From Acidithiobacillus ferrianus (GTDB lineage Bacteria; Pseudomonadota; Gammaproteobacteria; Acidithiobacillales; Acidithiobacillaceae), in assembly GCF_010378095.1 (NCBI RefSeq), contig NZ_WNJL01000050.1, positions 1 to 64,000 on the forward strand: 64,000 bases of DNA. The letters are read 5' to 3'. Both the position numbers and the translations under genes were made by a program. Under the pieces are notes generated by a model. The model worked only from the letters and a program-made list of their open reading frames with translations, was not told the origin of the DNA and did no database searches. Each line of letters starts with the position of its first letter. Within the stretch, counting starts at the first letter, position 1. Positions 1 to 9,424 of the stretch are shown here, one piece after another.

Positions 1-218
1 CCATGCAGTGCATGCTCAAGGGGGTCTGCGCCCAATGTCTGCAATGGCAGATCGACCCGGAGACCGGGCAGCGCACCCGCGCGGTATTTTCCTGCGCCGG
101 GCAGGATCAGCCGCTGGCCTGGGTGGACCTCGACAACCTCGCCGCCCGGCAAAGCCAGAATCGCCTGCTGGAATACCTGAGCAGCCACTGGCTCGACTTC
201 GCGATGCTGAACACATAA
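1..218 (+). CDS. C-terminal end of a flavin/NAD(P)-linked iron-sulfur oxidoreductase (partial)
   Basis: The reading frame is open from the left edge of the window and stops at 216-218, so only about the last 72 codons are present and the real start lies outside. The visible part carries closely spaced cysteines (CMLKGVCAQCL near the left edge) and then a short tail ending in an aromatic, acidic stretch. That cysteine arrangement resembles the C-terminal iron-sulfur segment of ferredoxin-reductase or dihydroorotate-dehydrogenase electron-transfer-type flavoproteins and glutamate-synthase-like oxidoreductases. The family assignment is an inference from this short piece; the substrate cannot be told. 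Confidence 0.45.
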   Translation, partial: MQCMLKGVCAQCLQWQIDPETGQRTRAVFSCAGQDQPLAWVDLDNLAARQSQNRLLEYLSSHWLDFAMLNT

Positions 219-235
219 CCAGAAATGTCCATATT

Positions 236-526
236 ATGGTGAAGACGTTATCGACGCTCGTTAAATACATTGCGGCGCACATGCATGACGAGAGAAACCG
301 CTGCCAGAGTTGCACCATGCCCTTGCGATTCGACAAAAATAGGCCGATTTCCAGCATATATTGTTCATTCTGCCATGATGGGACCTGTTTTGTGGACCAG
401 ACGCTTACCTTACAAGACATGAAACGCAAGATCAGAAAATTACTCTCCGAAAGAAAGGTGAGCCGCTTTGTCAAGCTGTACCTGATCGTGCGTCTGAGTA
501 CGCTGAAGAGATGGAGAACCCGGTGA
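236..526 (+). CDS. small zinc-ribbon protein
   Basis: A 96-residue protein. Its middle matches the putative zinc-ribbon family that begins CQSCxMPL and continues with a YCxxCxxxGxF segment. Here there is CQSCTMPL followed by YCSFCHDGTCF and a TLxxM-type helix, giving two CxxC pairs that could bind one zinc. The C-terminal 30 residues are very basic (KRKIRK, SERK, KRWRTR), which would suit nucleic-acid binding, although that is inference. The start is uncertain: there is no good ribosome-binding site, and a second ATG lies shortly before CQSC. It follows the preceding gene by 17 bases and may be co-transcribed. Confidence 0.6.
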   Translation: MVKTLSTLVKYIAAHMHDERNRCQSCTMPLRFDKNRPISSIYCSFCHDGTCFVDQTLTLQDMKRKIRKLLSERKVSRFVKLYLIVRLSTLKRWRTR

Positions 527-848
527 TGGGAATTGAAAACCCTTCAAAGGGATACCATGTTGTCCCATTGGACCGGTCCAACATTTTCTGAATTTCATCC
601 CGTCGATGTGGTAACCGAAGCCTTGCGGATTTTGCGTCACAACCGATGTGCCGCGTTGCGTCATGCTGGTGCACCACCTTGAAGCGCGACGCACGGTTAT
701 GGTGCGCCTGCCTGATGCATGAATCCATTCTAATTGATCATATCTTGATGTTTTATAAAACTTCCATGACGATTTCTGGACTCGTGAGGCTGGCATACGG
801 ATTGCATATCCTATAGGTACAGGTTCCCATATGCTGGAGGTTCATTCA
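527..848. other. intergenic region with a possible gene remnant and a palindrome
   Basis: This 320-base gap holds no convincing intact gene. From 557 a 41-codon plus-strand frame ends at about 682; continuing in another frame after a shift near 650 gives a further 20 or so codons to about 720. The two pieces together read like one short protein, so this may be a frameshifted remnant. A perfect 12-base palindrome (GTTTTATAAAAC) lies at 750-761, about 90 bases before the next gene, and could be an operator for the transport cassette. Confidence 0.3.
750..761. promoter_or_regulatory. perfect AT-rich palindrome upstream of the transport cassette
   Basis: GTTTTATAAAAC is its own reverse complement. 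It sits in the non-coding gap 88 bases ahead of the binding-protein start at 849. A regulatory role is inferred only from symmetry and position. Confidence 0.25.
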
Positions 849-2195
849 ATGTTACGCCTATCTCTTTATGCGGCTACAGCAGTTTCGATCATTGCGGCAG
901 CGCCCGCCTTCTCGAAAACAATAACAATAAGCATTGGCTACCAATCCATGTGTACGGACACCTATCCAGCCGGAACGGTATTAAAGGGTCTGGGACTATT
1001 GCAAAAATATCTGCCACATACGGGTAAATATGCGGGCGTTGACTACCATATAATCTGGCGGAACTACAGTTCGGGTGCGCCTATAACGAACATGATGATG
1101 GCCGGTAAACTTGACTTCGGAACCATGGGTGATTACCCACTGGTGGTGAATGGCTCAAAATTTCAACAAACATCCGCCAAGCGATCTTATTTGATCACCA
1201 TGACGGGATACAATCTGGATGGTGCGGGGAATGGCATCGTCGTGCCGGCCAAGTCCAAGATAACCGACGTTAAGCAATTGGAAGGGCAAACCATCTCGAC
1301 GCCGATCGGAAGCTCATCGTGGGGAATGCTCTATGAAATGGCGGCCGATAATCATATACCCTTCTCATCTTTTCATGTCGTGAATCAAAGTCCGATGGCC
1401 GGCATCGCGGCTATCACCGCGGGGAAAATAGCTGCGCATGCCGACTTCTGTCCGATTTCCGAGCTAATGGAATATAAGCAGGTTGGCAAGCTGATATACA
1501 GCGGCATGGCCACGCATGTCCCATACCTCCATGGCGCGGTAGTAACGGCATCGTTCGCGGATAAGTATCCTGCCATTGTTGTTGCATACGACAAGGCCGT
1601 CATCGATGCAGATCGATGGATATCGAGCAATCCGTACCAGGCAAGCAAAATGATCGCAAAGTGGACCATGGTGCCGAAGGAGGTCCTTTACTTATATTTT
1701 AGTCATGGCGGGTATCTTACCCTGGACCCGAAAATTACACAAAAATGGATCAAGACATTACAATATGATCACCAGATTCTGGCCAAAAATGCGGGCATAC
1801 CGGCTTTGAATTTTAATGAATGGGTGAACCCAAAGTATCAGGAAATCGCCTACAAACAGCTAGGACTGAAATACGGTTCAGCGCATAAGGTGGTGTACAA
1901 CCCCAAGGATAATATCAATCTCCCCCCCGAGATTTGGGTTCAAGGCGGTGGAATACAGAAATATGGATCGGTGGGATCCATGTTGATGGCTGCAAAAGCG
2001 GATATCAAGGCACATAAGAAGATCAATGCCACCTATGTCTACGACCATACAACGGGGCTCAAGTTGTTTGGAAACTACGCGTACTATGTGAAAATGGGTC
2101 ATGAATACACGGCCTTCATGACGGCAGCGGGCGCAAAGAGCAATGCCCACGGTGCGCCTGTCTATAGTTATCAGCAGATCATTTCCACAATATAA
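849..2195 (+). CDS. ABC transporter periplasmic binding protein (NitT/TauT type)
   Basis: A 448-residue secreted protein. The first 22 residues are a signal peptide ending near AFS. The mature part begins with the ITISIGYQ-type strand typical of nitrate/taurine/sulfonate binding proteins, followed by a segment (MMMAGKLDFGTMGDYPLV) that in this family follows the bound ligand. The start at 849 is chosen over an in-frame ATG at 831 because GGAGG lies 8 bases before 849. At about 450 residues it is longer than TauA/SsuA (about 320) and closer in size to NrtA/CmpA. The permease (2253) and ATPase (3166) follow on the same strand, then an OprD-like porin and an MFS carrier, so it captures a small, probably anionic solute. 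The ligand is not known. Confidence 0.8.
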   Translation: MLRLSLYAATAVSIIAAAPAFSKTITISIGYQSMCTDTYPAGTVLKGLGLLQKYLPHTGKYAGVDYHIIWRNYSSGAPITNMMMAGKLDFGTMGDYPLVVNGSKFQQTSAKRSYLITMTGYNLDGAGNGIVVPAKSKITDVKQLEGQTISTPIGSSSWGMLYEMAADNHIPFSSFHVVNQSPMAGIAAITAGKIAAHADFCPISELMEYKQVGKLIYSGMATHVPYLHGAVVTASFADKYPAIVVAYDKAVIDADRWISSNPYQASKMIAKWTMVPKEVLYLYFSHGGYLTLDPKITQKWIKTLQYDHQILAKNAGIPALNFNEWVNPKYQEIAYKQLGLKYGSAHKVVYNPKDNINLPPEIWVQGGGIQKYGSVGSMLMAAKADIKAHKKINATYVYDHTTGLKLFGNYAYYVKMGHEYTAFMTAAGAKSNAHGAPVYSYQQIISTI

Positions 2196-2252
2196 TAACA
2201 CAAAATAATATGCGGTGACATATAGGCATCCATAGGACTTGCGAGGACTATA

Positions 2253-3137
2253 ATGATTGCATCAGATCAGAAACGGAATGGGAAACTTCGGAGGCATGAT
2301 GCGCATGCGATGGACAAATCATTGCGGATCAATAAACGGGGAAGGGGTTACACGAACAGCTTCCTGTTTATTGGGAATCAAGGCGTGCGTGCTTTTATTA
2401 TTCCTTTATTATCAGTCATTTCTGGTCTCCTGATATGGCAATGGCTAACGCAGACCCACGCCGACGTGGTCCTTGATTTTTCAAATATTCCGTCACCATT
2501 GCATGTCTATAAGTCATTTTTGAATGTTGTCGTCACCAAAACCTACTGGAAGGACATTTATTGGAGTCTCTATCGAATAGCCTTGGCGTTTACCATAGGT
2601 TCGGTTGTTGGCGTTTTCATCGGCGTAGCATTGGGCTACAGTAGCATTCTTCGACTCATAATTGCGCCCTATATTGAAATAATGCGGCCAATCCCTGCCA
2701 TCGCCTGGGTGCCTATGGCAATTCTTATGTGGCCAACCACAGGGCAAAGCATTATATTTATCACTTTCCTTGGCGCCGTATTTCCAATCGTCCTGAATAC
2801 CTGGGATGGGGTAAAGCGGGTACCCGTTGAACTGGTTAAGGCAGCAAGATCCCTAGGCGCAAATCGGATAAGTGTTTTATTTCACGTGGTGATTCCTTAC
2901 GCGATTCCCAATATCACTGTCGGCATGGCACTGGGGATGGGGGCGGCATGGTTTGCCCTCCTCGCTGGGGAAATGATTAGTGGAAGATATGGGATAGGGT
3001 ACTTCACATGGGAATCGTACCAACTGATTCAATATGGAAACATTATCGTGGGGATGCTCACCATTGGGATCCTGAGTTCCATTACATCCGGGGCGATATA
3101 TTTTGTCAAGCGTAAGATCGTCCCCTGGGCTGAATAA
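2253..3137 (+). CDS. ABC transporter permease (NitT/TauT type)
   Basis: A 294-residue inner-membrane protein with about six hydrophobic helices. The conserved loop that contacts the ATPase is visible as ELVKAARSLGAN followed by a VIPYAIPNITVGM segment, the form seen in the SsuC/TauC/NrtB family. The first 45 residues are hydrophilic and basic and may be an extension, or the true start may be further in; an upstream GAGGA fits the ATG at 2253. It forms the channel for the solute delivered by the preceding binding protein and works with the ATPase that begins 28 bases after its stop. Confidence 0.85.
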   Translation: MIASDQKRNGKLRRHDAHAMDKSLRINKRGRGYTNSFLFIGNQGVRAFIIPLLSVISGLLIWQWLTQTHADVVLDFSNIPSPLHVYKSFLNVVVTKTYWKDIYWSLYRIALAFTIGSVVGVFIGVALGYSSILRLIIAPYIEIMRPIPAIAWVPMAILMWPTTGQSIIFITFLGAVFPIVLNTWDGVKRVPVELVKAARSLGANRISVLFHVVIPYAIPNITVGMALGMGAAWFALLAGEMISGRYGIGYFTWESYQLIQYGNIIVGMLTIGILSSITSGAIYFVKRKIVPWAE

Positions 3138-3165
3138 GCCGCAGGCGCGTAATGAGGCTATCATC

Positions 3166-3930
3166 ATGAAAGGTATCGGGCATATTGAAATTCAACAGGT
3201 GTGTTTGGGATATAAGTCTGGCCTGGATATCAGGACGGTAATACAAGATTTGTCATTGACGCTGGATGCTGGATCATTCACCTCTCTTATCGGGGCGTCT
3301 GGCTGTGGAAAAAGTACACTATTAAATGCGATAGGTGGGCATTATAAACCATTATCTGGCAGTATCATTCTTGATGGAGTTGAGATTAAAACCCCCGGCG
3401 CCGATCTGGGTATCGTTTTCCAGCAACATACGCTTTTCCCGTGGAAAACCGTGAAGGAGAATGTACGATTCGGACCTATGCGACGAGGCGTGGGGAGGGC
3501 TGCAGCAGATAAGCTTGCGGATGAGTATATCGAACTCGTTGGTCTCTCTGGGTACGAAAACTATTATCCCAAAATGCTTTCTGGAGGGATGCAACATCGT
3601 GCCGAGATAGCTCGTGCCCTTGCCAATAAACCTGCCGTTTTATTGATGGATGAACCATTTGGCGCATTGGATGCGCAAATGCGCGCGTCGTTGCAAGACA
3701 GCCTATTGTCTATCTGGGAAAGTACGCATGTCACGATCGTGTTTGTCACCCATGATGTCAACGAAGCGATTCGCCTCAGTCAACGGGTCGTTATCATATC
3801 GCGACGATCTGGATCTATTTCGTCGATTATAGAAACCAATAAGAACCATGACGAACCTGTGGAGCAGTATATGCAGAGCAGGCAGACGCAAGAGCTGAAA
3901 AGACGTTGTCTTGAAATGCTCTCTGCCTAG
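3166..3930 (+). CDS. ABC transporter ATP-binding protein (NitT/TauT type)
   Basis: A 254-residue cytoplasmic ATPase. Walker A (GASGCGKST) is at residues 43-51, the Q-loop within GIVFQQ near 85, the signature LSGGM at 138-142 and Walker B (VLLMDEP) at 158-164, followed by the D-loop and a switch histidine (FVTHDVNEA). Length and order match SsuB/TauB. The start at 3166 is chosen over an upstream in-frame codon because GAGG lies 8 bases before it and the earlier codons overlap the permease. It energises uptake through the permease encoded just before. Confidence 0.9.
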   Translation: MKGIGHIEIQQVCLGYKSGLDIRTVIQDLSLTLDAGSFTSLIGASGCGKSTLLNAIGGHYKPLSGSIILDGVEIKTPGADLGIVFQQHTLFPWKTVKENVRFGPMRRGVGRAAADKLADEYIELVGLSGYENYYPKMLSGGMQHRAEIARALANKPAVLLMDEPFGALDAQMRASLQDSLLSIWESTHVTIVFVTHDVNEAIRLSQRVVIISRRSGSISSIIETNKNHDEPVEQYMQSRQTQELKRRCLEMLSA

Positions 3931-3987
3931 TGATACTGAAGATGGGATGGACGATGTGCTCGCTTGCTATTACAAGGGCCAATGCCA

Positions 3988-5349
3988 ATGAATAAAATAC
4001 TATTTTCAGCTATCCTGTTTGCATCGACATCATATCCCCTCCTTACCTGGGCGGGTACGCTAACTCAATTTTTCCAAAAGAGCAAAATATCCGGCCAAGT
4101 ACGATCCTATTATTTCAATCGCCTTTATGGCGCAGCGAATGTCCCCAATCAGGATGCTTTTGCTCTCGGTGGCCTGCTGGATATCAAAAGCGCGCCATTC
4201 CTTGGCGGCTTTGGTGTGGGGGTCAGTTTTTATACTGCAAATGATCTTGGAACGCACGGATATTCTCCGGCGACGGTTGATACCACCATGATGGGATTGA
4301 CGTCATCGCTGAATGCGCTCGGTCAAGCGTATATACAGTACGCCAACCCCGGACAACAACTGCTCGTGCGGGCAGGTGATCAAATCATTAACACTCCGTG
4401 GATGAACAATTCCGATGCGCGTATTCTGCCGGCGACTTATCAGGCTATATTCGCTCAATATAGCCCATTTCCGGGGATAAAACTGGAGGCACTGAGAGAG
4501 TTCCGCTGGAAAAGTCGTACCTCTCCGGATTATTACAAAGATAATCTATATTACTCTACCGGATATAGTGGCGATCCCATCTATGGGGGGGTTCCAAAGC
4601 TGCCAAACTCTGCTTCCCAGGCGCAGGGCGCATTGGCTTTTTCTGCCAGTGCCACCGTCGTGGGTACCAAGGCTCAGGTCTGGTATTACGATTTTTATCA
4701 TTTTGCGAAAATGTTTTATGGCTCGGCACAGTACACACTCAAGACGGCCACGGGAATTGTTGATCCTCTGGTCGGGGTCCAATTCGTGCGCGAGTGGGAA
4801 AGTAATAGCCTGTTGAATGCTGGAGCGGGTGCGCAGCCCGTGGACAATGTCATCGGTGATACAGTGAATAGCAGTGCCTGGGGCGTTCAGGTTGGTGCCA
4901 ATTTTGATATTGCGCCTACTATATTGGGTAAGGGCCAATTCACCTGGTCATACAATGGGATCGTTCCTCATGTCGGTGCCGTTGGTGGGGGTGCCATCGT
5001 CTCGCCATATACCATTGGTTATGCGACGGACCCTTTATATACCACTTCGATGATTCGCGGGTTGGTGGAAATGGGGCCGGGCGATGGCTGGAAGGTGAAA
5101 TGGATACAGAATATTCTCCACAAGCAGTTTCTGTGGATGGCGGCCTTCGCGCGTTATCATACGTATTACAGTGGTAACAGCAATGATGTATATGTGGATC
5201 TGACCTATTTCCCCGGTGGCATGTTCAAAGGCTTGTCCGTTCGTGACCGAATGGAAGTTGCGAACGGGGGGTTGGTGCATGATACTCCACTCAACCCAGG
5301 CAACAAGACGTTTATTTATAATAGAGTAATGTTGACGTACATGTTTTAA
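3988..5349 (+). CDS. OprD-like outer membrane porin
   Basis: A 453-residue protein with a signal peptide (about 22 residues, ending LLTWAG) and a C-terminal residue pattern ending in phenylalanine (MLTYMF) as in outer-membrane barrels. The N-terminal GQVRSYYFNRLYG strand and the WMNNSDARILPATYQA stretch resemble the OprD family, whose members let single small solutes such as amino acids or organic acids through the outer membrane. The start at 3988 is supported by AAGGG 10 bases upstream. It follows the ABC ATPase by 57 bases and likely provides outer-membrane passage for the same solute; the substrate is inferred from context only. Confidence 0.7.
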   Translation: MNKILFSAILFASTSYPLLTWAGTLTQFFQKSKISGQVRSYYFNRLYGAANVPNQDAFALGGLLDIKSAPFLGGFGVGVSFYTANDLGTHGYSPATVDTTMMGLTSSLNALGQAYIQYANPGQQLLVRAGDQIINTPWMNNSDARILPATYQAIFAQYSPFPGIKLEALREFRWKSRTSPDYYKDNLYYSTGYSGDPIYGGVPKLPNSASQAQGALAFSASATVVGTKAQVWYYDFYHFAKMFYGSAQYTLKTATGIVDPLVGVQFVREWESNSLLNAGAGAQPVDNVIGDTVNSSAWGVQVGANFDIAPTILGKGQFTWSYNGIVPHVGAVGGGAIVSPYTIGYATDPLYTTSMIRGLVEMGPGDGWKVKWIQNILHKQFLWMAAFARYHTYYSGNSNDVYVDLTYFPGGMFKGLSVRDRMEVANGGLVHDTPLNPGNKTFIYNRVMLTYMF

Positions 5350-5420
5350 CTTTCCCTGGAAGGTTGTGGGGACTGCATCTACAGCCCGACCCCAGCCGAG
5401 GGTGGTCATTCGTATTTTGT

Positions 5421-5426
5421 TATAAT
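5421..5426 (+). promoter_or_regulatory. possible -10 element before the MFS gene
   Basis: A consensus TATAAT lies 22 bases before the start at 5449. No clear -35 element is seen at the right distance, so this is weak evidence for a separate promoter inside the cassette. Confidence 0.25.
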
Positions 5427-5448
5427 TCACTTGCTCTGGGGGTTATTT

Positions 5449-6735
5449 ATGCCACAGGATGATGCCTTCGGTAATCTTCAAAAAGATGCAATCGCCCCGG
5501 TGGGCATCTTATCAAGTAGGTGGTCCCAGCTTTTACTTTCGATAATATGTATGATGGCTATCGCTAGTCCTCAATATGTTTGGGCACTTTTCACGACGCC
5601 ATTGCTTGCCCGATTCGGGGTAAGTCTTGCTGTATTGCAGGTTACATTCACCCTCTTGGTCGTGATTCAAACATTTTTTTCCCCGCTTCAGGGTTTCTTG
5701 GTGGATCGCTTTGGGGCCAGGTCGCTACTTTCCATTGGGACAATGATAACGGGATTGAGCTGGGTGCTATCCGCCGCGGCTGACAACGTCTATGAGTTAT
5801 ACCTCGGGTACGGCTTGTTGGGTGGTCTGGGCACCGGAATAGTCTATGTCGGCGTCATTGGACATATTGCCCGCTGGTTTCCCGACAAGCGAGGATTCGC
5901 TCTTGGAATGGTGGCTGCCGGATATGGCTTTGGGGCGGTTCTGACAACATTTCCCATCTCTTCAAGCCTGGGATATTTAGGTTACACCAGGACGCTGACT
6001 ATTTTTGGATTGATCCTTGGCGCAATCGGTTTCATATCGGCGCAAGGGATAAGAAAGCCAGAAGGCAGCGCCACGTCGGAAGTGCTACCCGAGCCGGTGG
6101 GCATAGGTTTAACTCCGAAGGAGATGCTGAGAAAACCGATATTCTGGATCATGTTCGTCATGATGGCGATGATGTCGACATCGGGATTGATGGTGATCTC
6201 GCAAATGGGCGCCTTTGCACAGGACTTTGGCGTGTCTGGTGCCCTTGTATTTGGCGTGGCTGCGTTACCGCTTGCGCTAACCATCGACCGGATTACGAAT
6301 GGGTTGACCCGCCCCTTCTTTGGGTGGTTATCCGATGTGGGCGGGCGTGAGAATATTATGGCCGTGGCGTTCGGTATGGAGGCCCTGGCGATGATAGCCT
6401 GGCTGTACATGCGTCATGACCCCTTATTGTTCGTGCTTTTGTCAGGGGTGGTATTTTTTGGATGGGGAGAGATATTCTCTTTGTTTCCTTCGACCTTGAC
6501 AGATACGTTCGGCACCCGACATGCCACCACGAATTATGGTTGTCTTTATCTGTCGCAAGGCATTGGTTCGGTAGTTGGCGGTCCGGTGGCGGCACTTATA
6601 TATACGGCGTACGCAAGTTGGGTGCCGGTTTTTCTGACGATGATCTTCCTGGATGCGCTTGCCGCGTTGATGGCGCTGTTTGTGCTCAAGAAATACAGAA
6701 CGCGCTATCTGCATGCCATGCGTGGTCAAGCATGA
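5449..6735 (+). CDS. MFS transporter, oxalate/formate antiporter (OFA) type
   Basis: A 428-residue inner-membrane protein with about twelve hydrophobic helices. The loop after the second helix reads GFLVDRFGARSLL, the MFS loop 2-3 signature in the version seen in the OFA family, and the GYGLLGGLGTGIVYVG and GYGFGAVL stretches also fit that family. The start at 5449 is preferred over the TTG at 5431 because a TCTGGGGG stretch is placed just upstream. It closes a run of transport genes, so it may exchange or export the solute taken up by the ABC system or its product. Carboxylate antiport is known for the family; the substrate here is unknown. Confidence 0.8.
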   Translation: MPQDDAFGNLQKDAIAPVGILSSRWSQLLLSIICMMAIASPQYVWALFTTPLLARFGVSLAVLQVTFTLLVVIQTFFSPLQGFLVDRFGARSLLSIGTMITGLSWVLSAAADNVYELYLGYGLLGGLGTGIVYVGVIGHIARWFPDKRGFALGMVAAGYGFGAVLTTFPISSSLGYLGYTRTLTIFGLILGAIGFISAQGIRKPEGSATSEVLPEPVGIGLTPKEMLRKPIFWIMFVMMAMMSTSGLMVISQMGAFAQDFGVSGALVFGVAALPLALTIDRITNGLTRPFFGWLSDVGGRENIMAVAFGMEALAMIAWLYMRHDPLLFVLLSGVVFFGWGEIFSLFPSTLTDTFGTRHATTNYGCLYLSQGIGSVVGGPVAALIYTAYASWVPVFLTMIFLDALAALMALFVLKKYRTRYLHAMRGQA

Positions 6736-6833
6736 AGTGATGGAGCGGATACGGCGGGCGGAAATCGATGCGGAGTGGCATCGCTCCCGCGGGTGGTGTT
6801 TCGTGCATGTCTGATTTTGCCGGGGGTATGCAC

Positions 6834-6863
6834 TTCGGTCAGTAAGGGTTCGTGCGGTATAAT
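6834..6863 (+). promoter_or_regulatory. candidate sigma70-type promoter for leuA
   Basis: A consensus -10 TATAAT is at 6858-6863 with a weak -35 (TTCGGT, 6834-6839) 18 bases upstream. The leuA start at 6895 is 31 bases downstream. There is no room for a long leader or attenuator. Confidence 0.4.
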
Positions 6864-6894
6864 CCATGTATACCCATCGGGGAAGGATACCCTT

Positions 6895-8439
6895 ATGAGC
6901 CAGCCCAAAGAACATCTGATCATCTTCGATACCACCTTGCGTGATGGGGAACAGTCGCCTGGCGCGGCCATGACCCGAGATGAAAAAGTCCGCATCGCCA
7001 AGGCGCTGGAGCGCCTGCGCGTGGATATCATCGAGGCGGGATTCCCGGCGGCCAGCAACGGTGACTTTGTCGCTGTTCGAACCATCGCCGACAATGTGCG
7101 CGACAGTCGCATTTGTGGCTTGGCCCGCGCCCGTGACGAGGACATTCGTCGCGCCGGTGAGGCCCTGGCGGGTGCCAACGCCGCGCGTATTCATACCTTC
7201 ATCGCCACCAGCCCGGTGCATATGCGGGCCAAGCTGCGCATGGAGCCCGACACGGTGCTGGAGCACGCCGTGGCGGCGGTCAAGCTCGCCCGGCAGTATT
7301 GCGATGATGTGGAGTTCTCACCGGAGGACGCGGGGCGTTCGGAAGAAGACTTTCTGTGCCGGGTCATTGAAGCCGTCATCAAGGCGGGGGCGCGAACGAT
7401 CAACATTCCGGACACCGTTGGCTATAATCTGCCCGATCGCTTTGGTCAACTCATCGCCAATCTGCGTAACCGGGTACCCAATGCGGATCAAGCCGTCTTC
7501 TCGGTGCATTGTCATAATGACCTGGGCCTGGCGGTCGCCAACTCCTTGTCGGCGGTCCAGCATGGCGCGCGTCAGGTGGAATGCACCATCAATGGCCTTG
7601 GTGAGCGGGCAGGCAATGCCGCTCTGGAAGAGATCGTCATGGCCGTGCGCACCCGCGGCGACGCTTTTGCCTGCGATACCCGTATCGACATCAGCCAGAT
7701 CGTGTCCACCAGCAAGCTGGTCTCCACGATCACCGGTTTCCCCGTCCAGCCCAACAAGGCCATTGTGGGCGCCAACGCTTTTGCCCATGAGTCTGGTATT
7801 CATCAGGATGGAGTTCTCAAGCACCGCGAGACCTACGAAATCATGCGTGCCGAAGCGGTGGGTTGGGCCGCCAATCGCATGACTCTCGGCAAACTCTCCG
7901 GCCGTGCCGCTGTGCGCGCCCGTCTGGATGCCTTGGGCATTCATCTGGAGAAGGATGCCCTTGATCAGATCTTCGCCCGCTTCAAGGAGCTTGCCGATCG
8001 TAAGGCCGAAATTTTTGACGAAGATTTGCAGGCGCTGGTCAATGAGGATCTGCAGGAGGAGCAGGCCGATCATTATCGGCTCGGCTATCTGCGGGTTTGC
8101 TCGGAGATGGGTACCCGGCCGGAGGCGACCGTGGAAGTCTGGGTCGATGGTGTCGCGGAAATCGCCAAGGCGATAGGCGATGGCCCTGTGGATGCGGCTT
8201 TCAAGGCCATGGAAAAGGTGGTGCGGAGTGGCACCCGGTTGCTACTCTACTCGGTGAACGCCATTACCACCGGCACTGATGCCCAGGGTGATGTGACGGT
8301 CCGCTTGCAGGATGATGCTGGTCGAGCGGTGAATGGACAGGGCGCGGATACGGATATCGTCGTGGCTAGTGCCAAGGCCTACCTTTCTGCCTTGAACCGC
8401 TTGCGGGGACCGAGTGCGTGTCGGCATCCTCAGTTTTAG
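6895..8439 (+). CDS. leuA: 2-isopropylmalate synthase
   Basis: A 514-residue enzyme for the first committed step of leucine synthesis: acetyl-CoA plus 2-oxoisovalerate to 2-isopropylmalate, in the cytoplasm. The DTTLRDGEQ motif is at residues 12-20, HCHNDLGLA marks the metal-binding barrel strand, [11 protein letters not shown] is the conserved acetyl-CoA region, and the HESGIHQDG motif follows. The C-terminal third forms the leucine-sensing regulatory domain. Length fits the bacterial long LeuA class. The start at 6895 has GGGGAAGGA upstream, while an earlier in-frame codon at 6775 lies before the promoter. The gene stands alone, followed 67 bases later by a thioredoxin-like gene. Confidence 0.95.
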   Translation: MSQPKEHLIIFDTTLRDGEQSPGAAMTRDEKVRIAKALERLRVDIIEAGFPAASNGDFVAVRTIADNVRDSRICGLARARDEDIRRAGEALAGANAARIHTFIATSPVHMRAKLRMEPDTVLEHAVAAVKLARQYCDDVEFSPEDAGRSEEDFLCRVIEAVIKAGARTINIPDTVGYNLPDRFGQLIANLRNRVPNADQAVFSVHCHNDLGLAVANSLSAVQHGARQVECTINGLGERAGNAALEEIVMAVRTRGDAFACDTRIDISQIVSTSKLVSTITGFPVQPNKAIVGANAFAHESGIHQDGVLKHRETYEIMRAEAVGWAANRMTLGKLSGRAAVRARLDALGIHLEKDALDQIFARFKELADRKAEIFDEDLQALVNEDLQEEQADHYRLGYLRVCSEMGTRPEATVEVWVDGVAEIAKAIGDGPVDAAFKAMEKVVRSGTRLLLYSVNAITTGTDAQGDVTVRLQDDAGRAVNGQGADTDIVVASAKAYLSALNRLRGPSACRHPQF

Positions 8440-8506
8440 GCCGAGGTTGCGGGGTTTGGTCATAAAGCGGGTGGCGCCTGGCGCCGTCCGGTTGAGGAGT
8501 AAGGCG

Positions 8507-8842
8507 ATGGAGACGGTATCGGAGCTGGGCTTTTGGCAAAGGATGGCGGGTACGCAGGGGTTGATCCTCCTTTTTTTTACCTCGGCGGGTTGCCATTCCT
8601 GCCGGATCTGGCGCAGGCTTCTGGCCGATTATGAAGCCACCCGGGAGGATTTACAGGTCTGGGAGGTGGATGCGGGGATAGACATGGGCATTACCCAAGA
8701 GTTCGGCGTATACCATCTCCCGGCCTTGTTTCTCTTCCGTGACGGCCGCTATCAACGACCTCTGCAAGTGGAGGCCCGCGCCCATGCCCTGCATCGCCTG
8801 CTCGCCGATGTCGCCCACCTGCCACCGGAAGAAATGCCGTGA
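8507..8842 (+). CDS. thioredoxin-like protein with CHSC site
   Basis: A 111-residue thioredoxin-fold protein. The active-site motif is CHSC at residues 29-32 (usual CGPC), preceded by the hydrophobic strand LILLFFTSAG, and the cis-proline region (YHLPALFLF) is present. There is no signal peptide, so it should act in the cytoplasm as a disulfide exchanger, perhaps for sulfur-handling proteins, although no partner can be named from the sequence. GAGGAG upstream supports the ATG at 8507. Its stop overlaps the GTG start of ampD by four bases, suggesting coupled translation. Confidence 0.75.
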   Translation: METVSELGFWQRMAGTQGLILLFFTSAGCHSCRIWRRLLADYEATREDLQVWEVDAGIDMGITQEFGVYHLPALFLFRDGRYQRPLQVEARAHALHRLLADVAHLPPEEMP

Positions 8843-9390
8843 CGGTTTGGGACAGCGCGGGTTGGTATCGTCAGGCTTGCCCGGCGCCGTCGCCCTATCA
8901 GGATGAACGACCACCGGGAACGGTGGTCGATTTGCTGGTGATCCATGCGATCAGCTTACCCCCCGAAGTGTTTGGCAGCGGAGAGGTTCAGCGATTCTTC
9001 ATGGGGACGTTGGACTTCACCACCCATCCTTACTACGATGTTTTGCGCGATCTGCGGGTTTCCGCGCACTTTTTCATCGAGCGCGATGGCTCCTTATGGC
9101 AGCATGTGGGGGTGTTACGGCGCGCCTGGCATGCCGGGGTATCCCAGTGGCAGGGCCGTCCAGGCTGCAATGACTATAGTGTGGGCATCGAGCTGGAAGG
9201 CAGTGAAAGCACGACGTTCATGCCCGCCCAGTATCAACGTCTGGCGATGCTGGCGAAAGACTTGCGCCTGTTGTTCCCGGCTATCGGTCCAGAGCGCATG
9301 GTGGGGCACTCGGACATCGCGCCTGGTCGCAAATGGGATCCCGGCCCCGGTTTTTCCTGGTCTTATCTGGCAGAAGTGGGTAGAGAATGA
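8839..9390 (+). CDS. ampD: 1,6-anhydro-N-acetylmuramyl-L-alanine amidase AmpD
   Basis: A 183-residue cytoplasmic zinc amidase that cleaves recycled anhydro-muropeptides in peptidoglycan turnover. The likely zinc ligands are His 36 (LLVIHAISLPP), His 157 and Asp 167 in the GHSDIAPGRKWDPG motif, with Lys 165 as the catalytic helper seen in AmpD. HFFIERDGS and WHAGVSQW are also typical. It starts at GTG, overlapping the preceding stop. Length matches AmpD (about 185). Confidence 0.93.
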   Translation: MTVWDSAGWYRQACPAPSPYQDERPPGTVVDLLVIHAISLPPEVFGSGEVQRFFMGTLDFTTHPYYDVLRDLRVSAHFFIERDGSLWQHVGVLRRAWHAGVSQWQGRPGCNDYSVGIELEGSESTTFMPAQYQRLAMLAKDLRLLFPAIGPERMVGHSDIAPGRKWDPGPGFSWSYLAEVGRE

Positions 9391-9424
9391 GGACGGTGGC
9401 AAGGCACCCGGGCGGGATCGGCGG

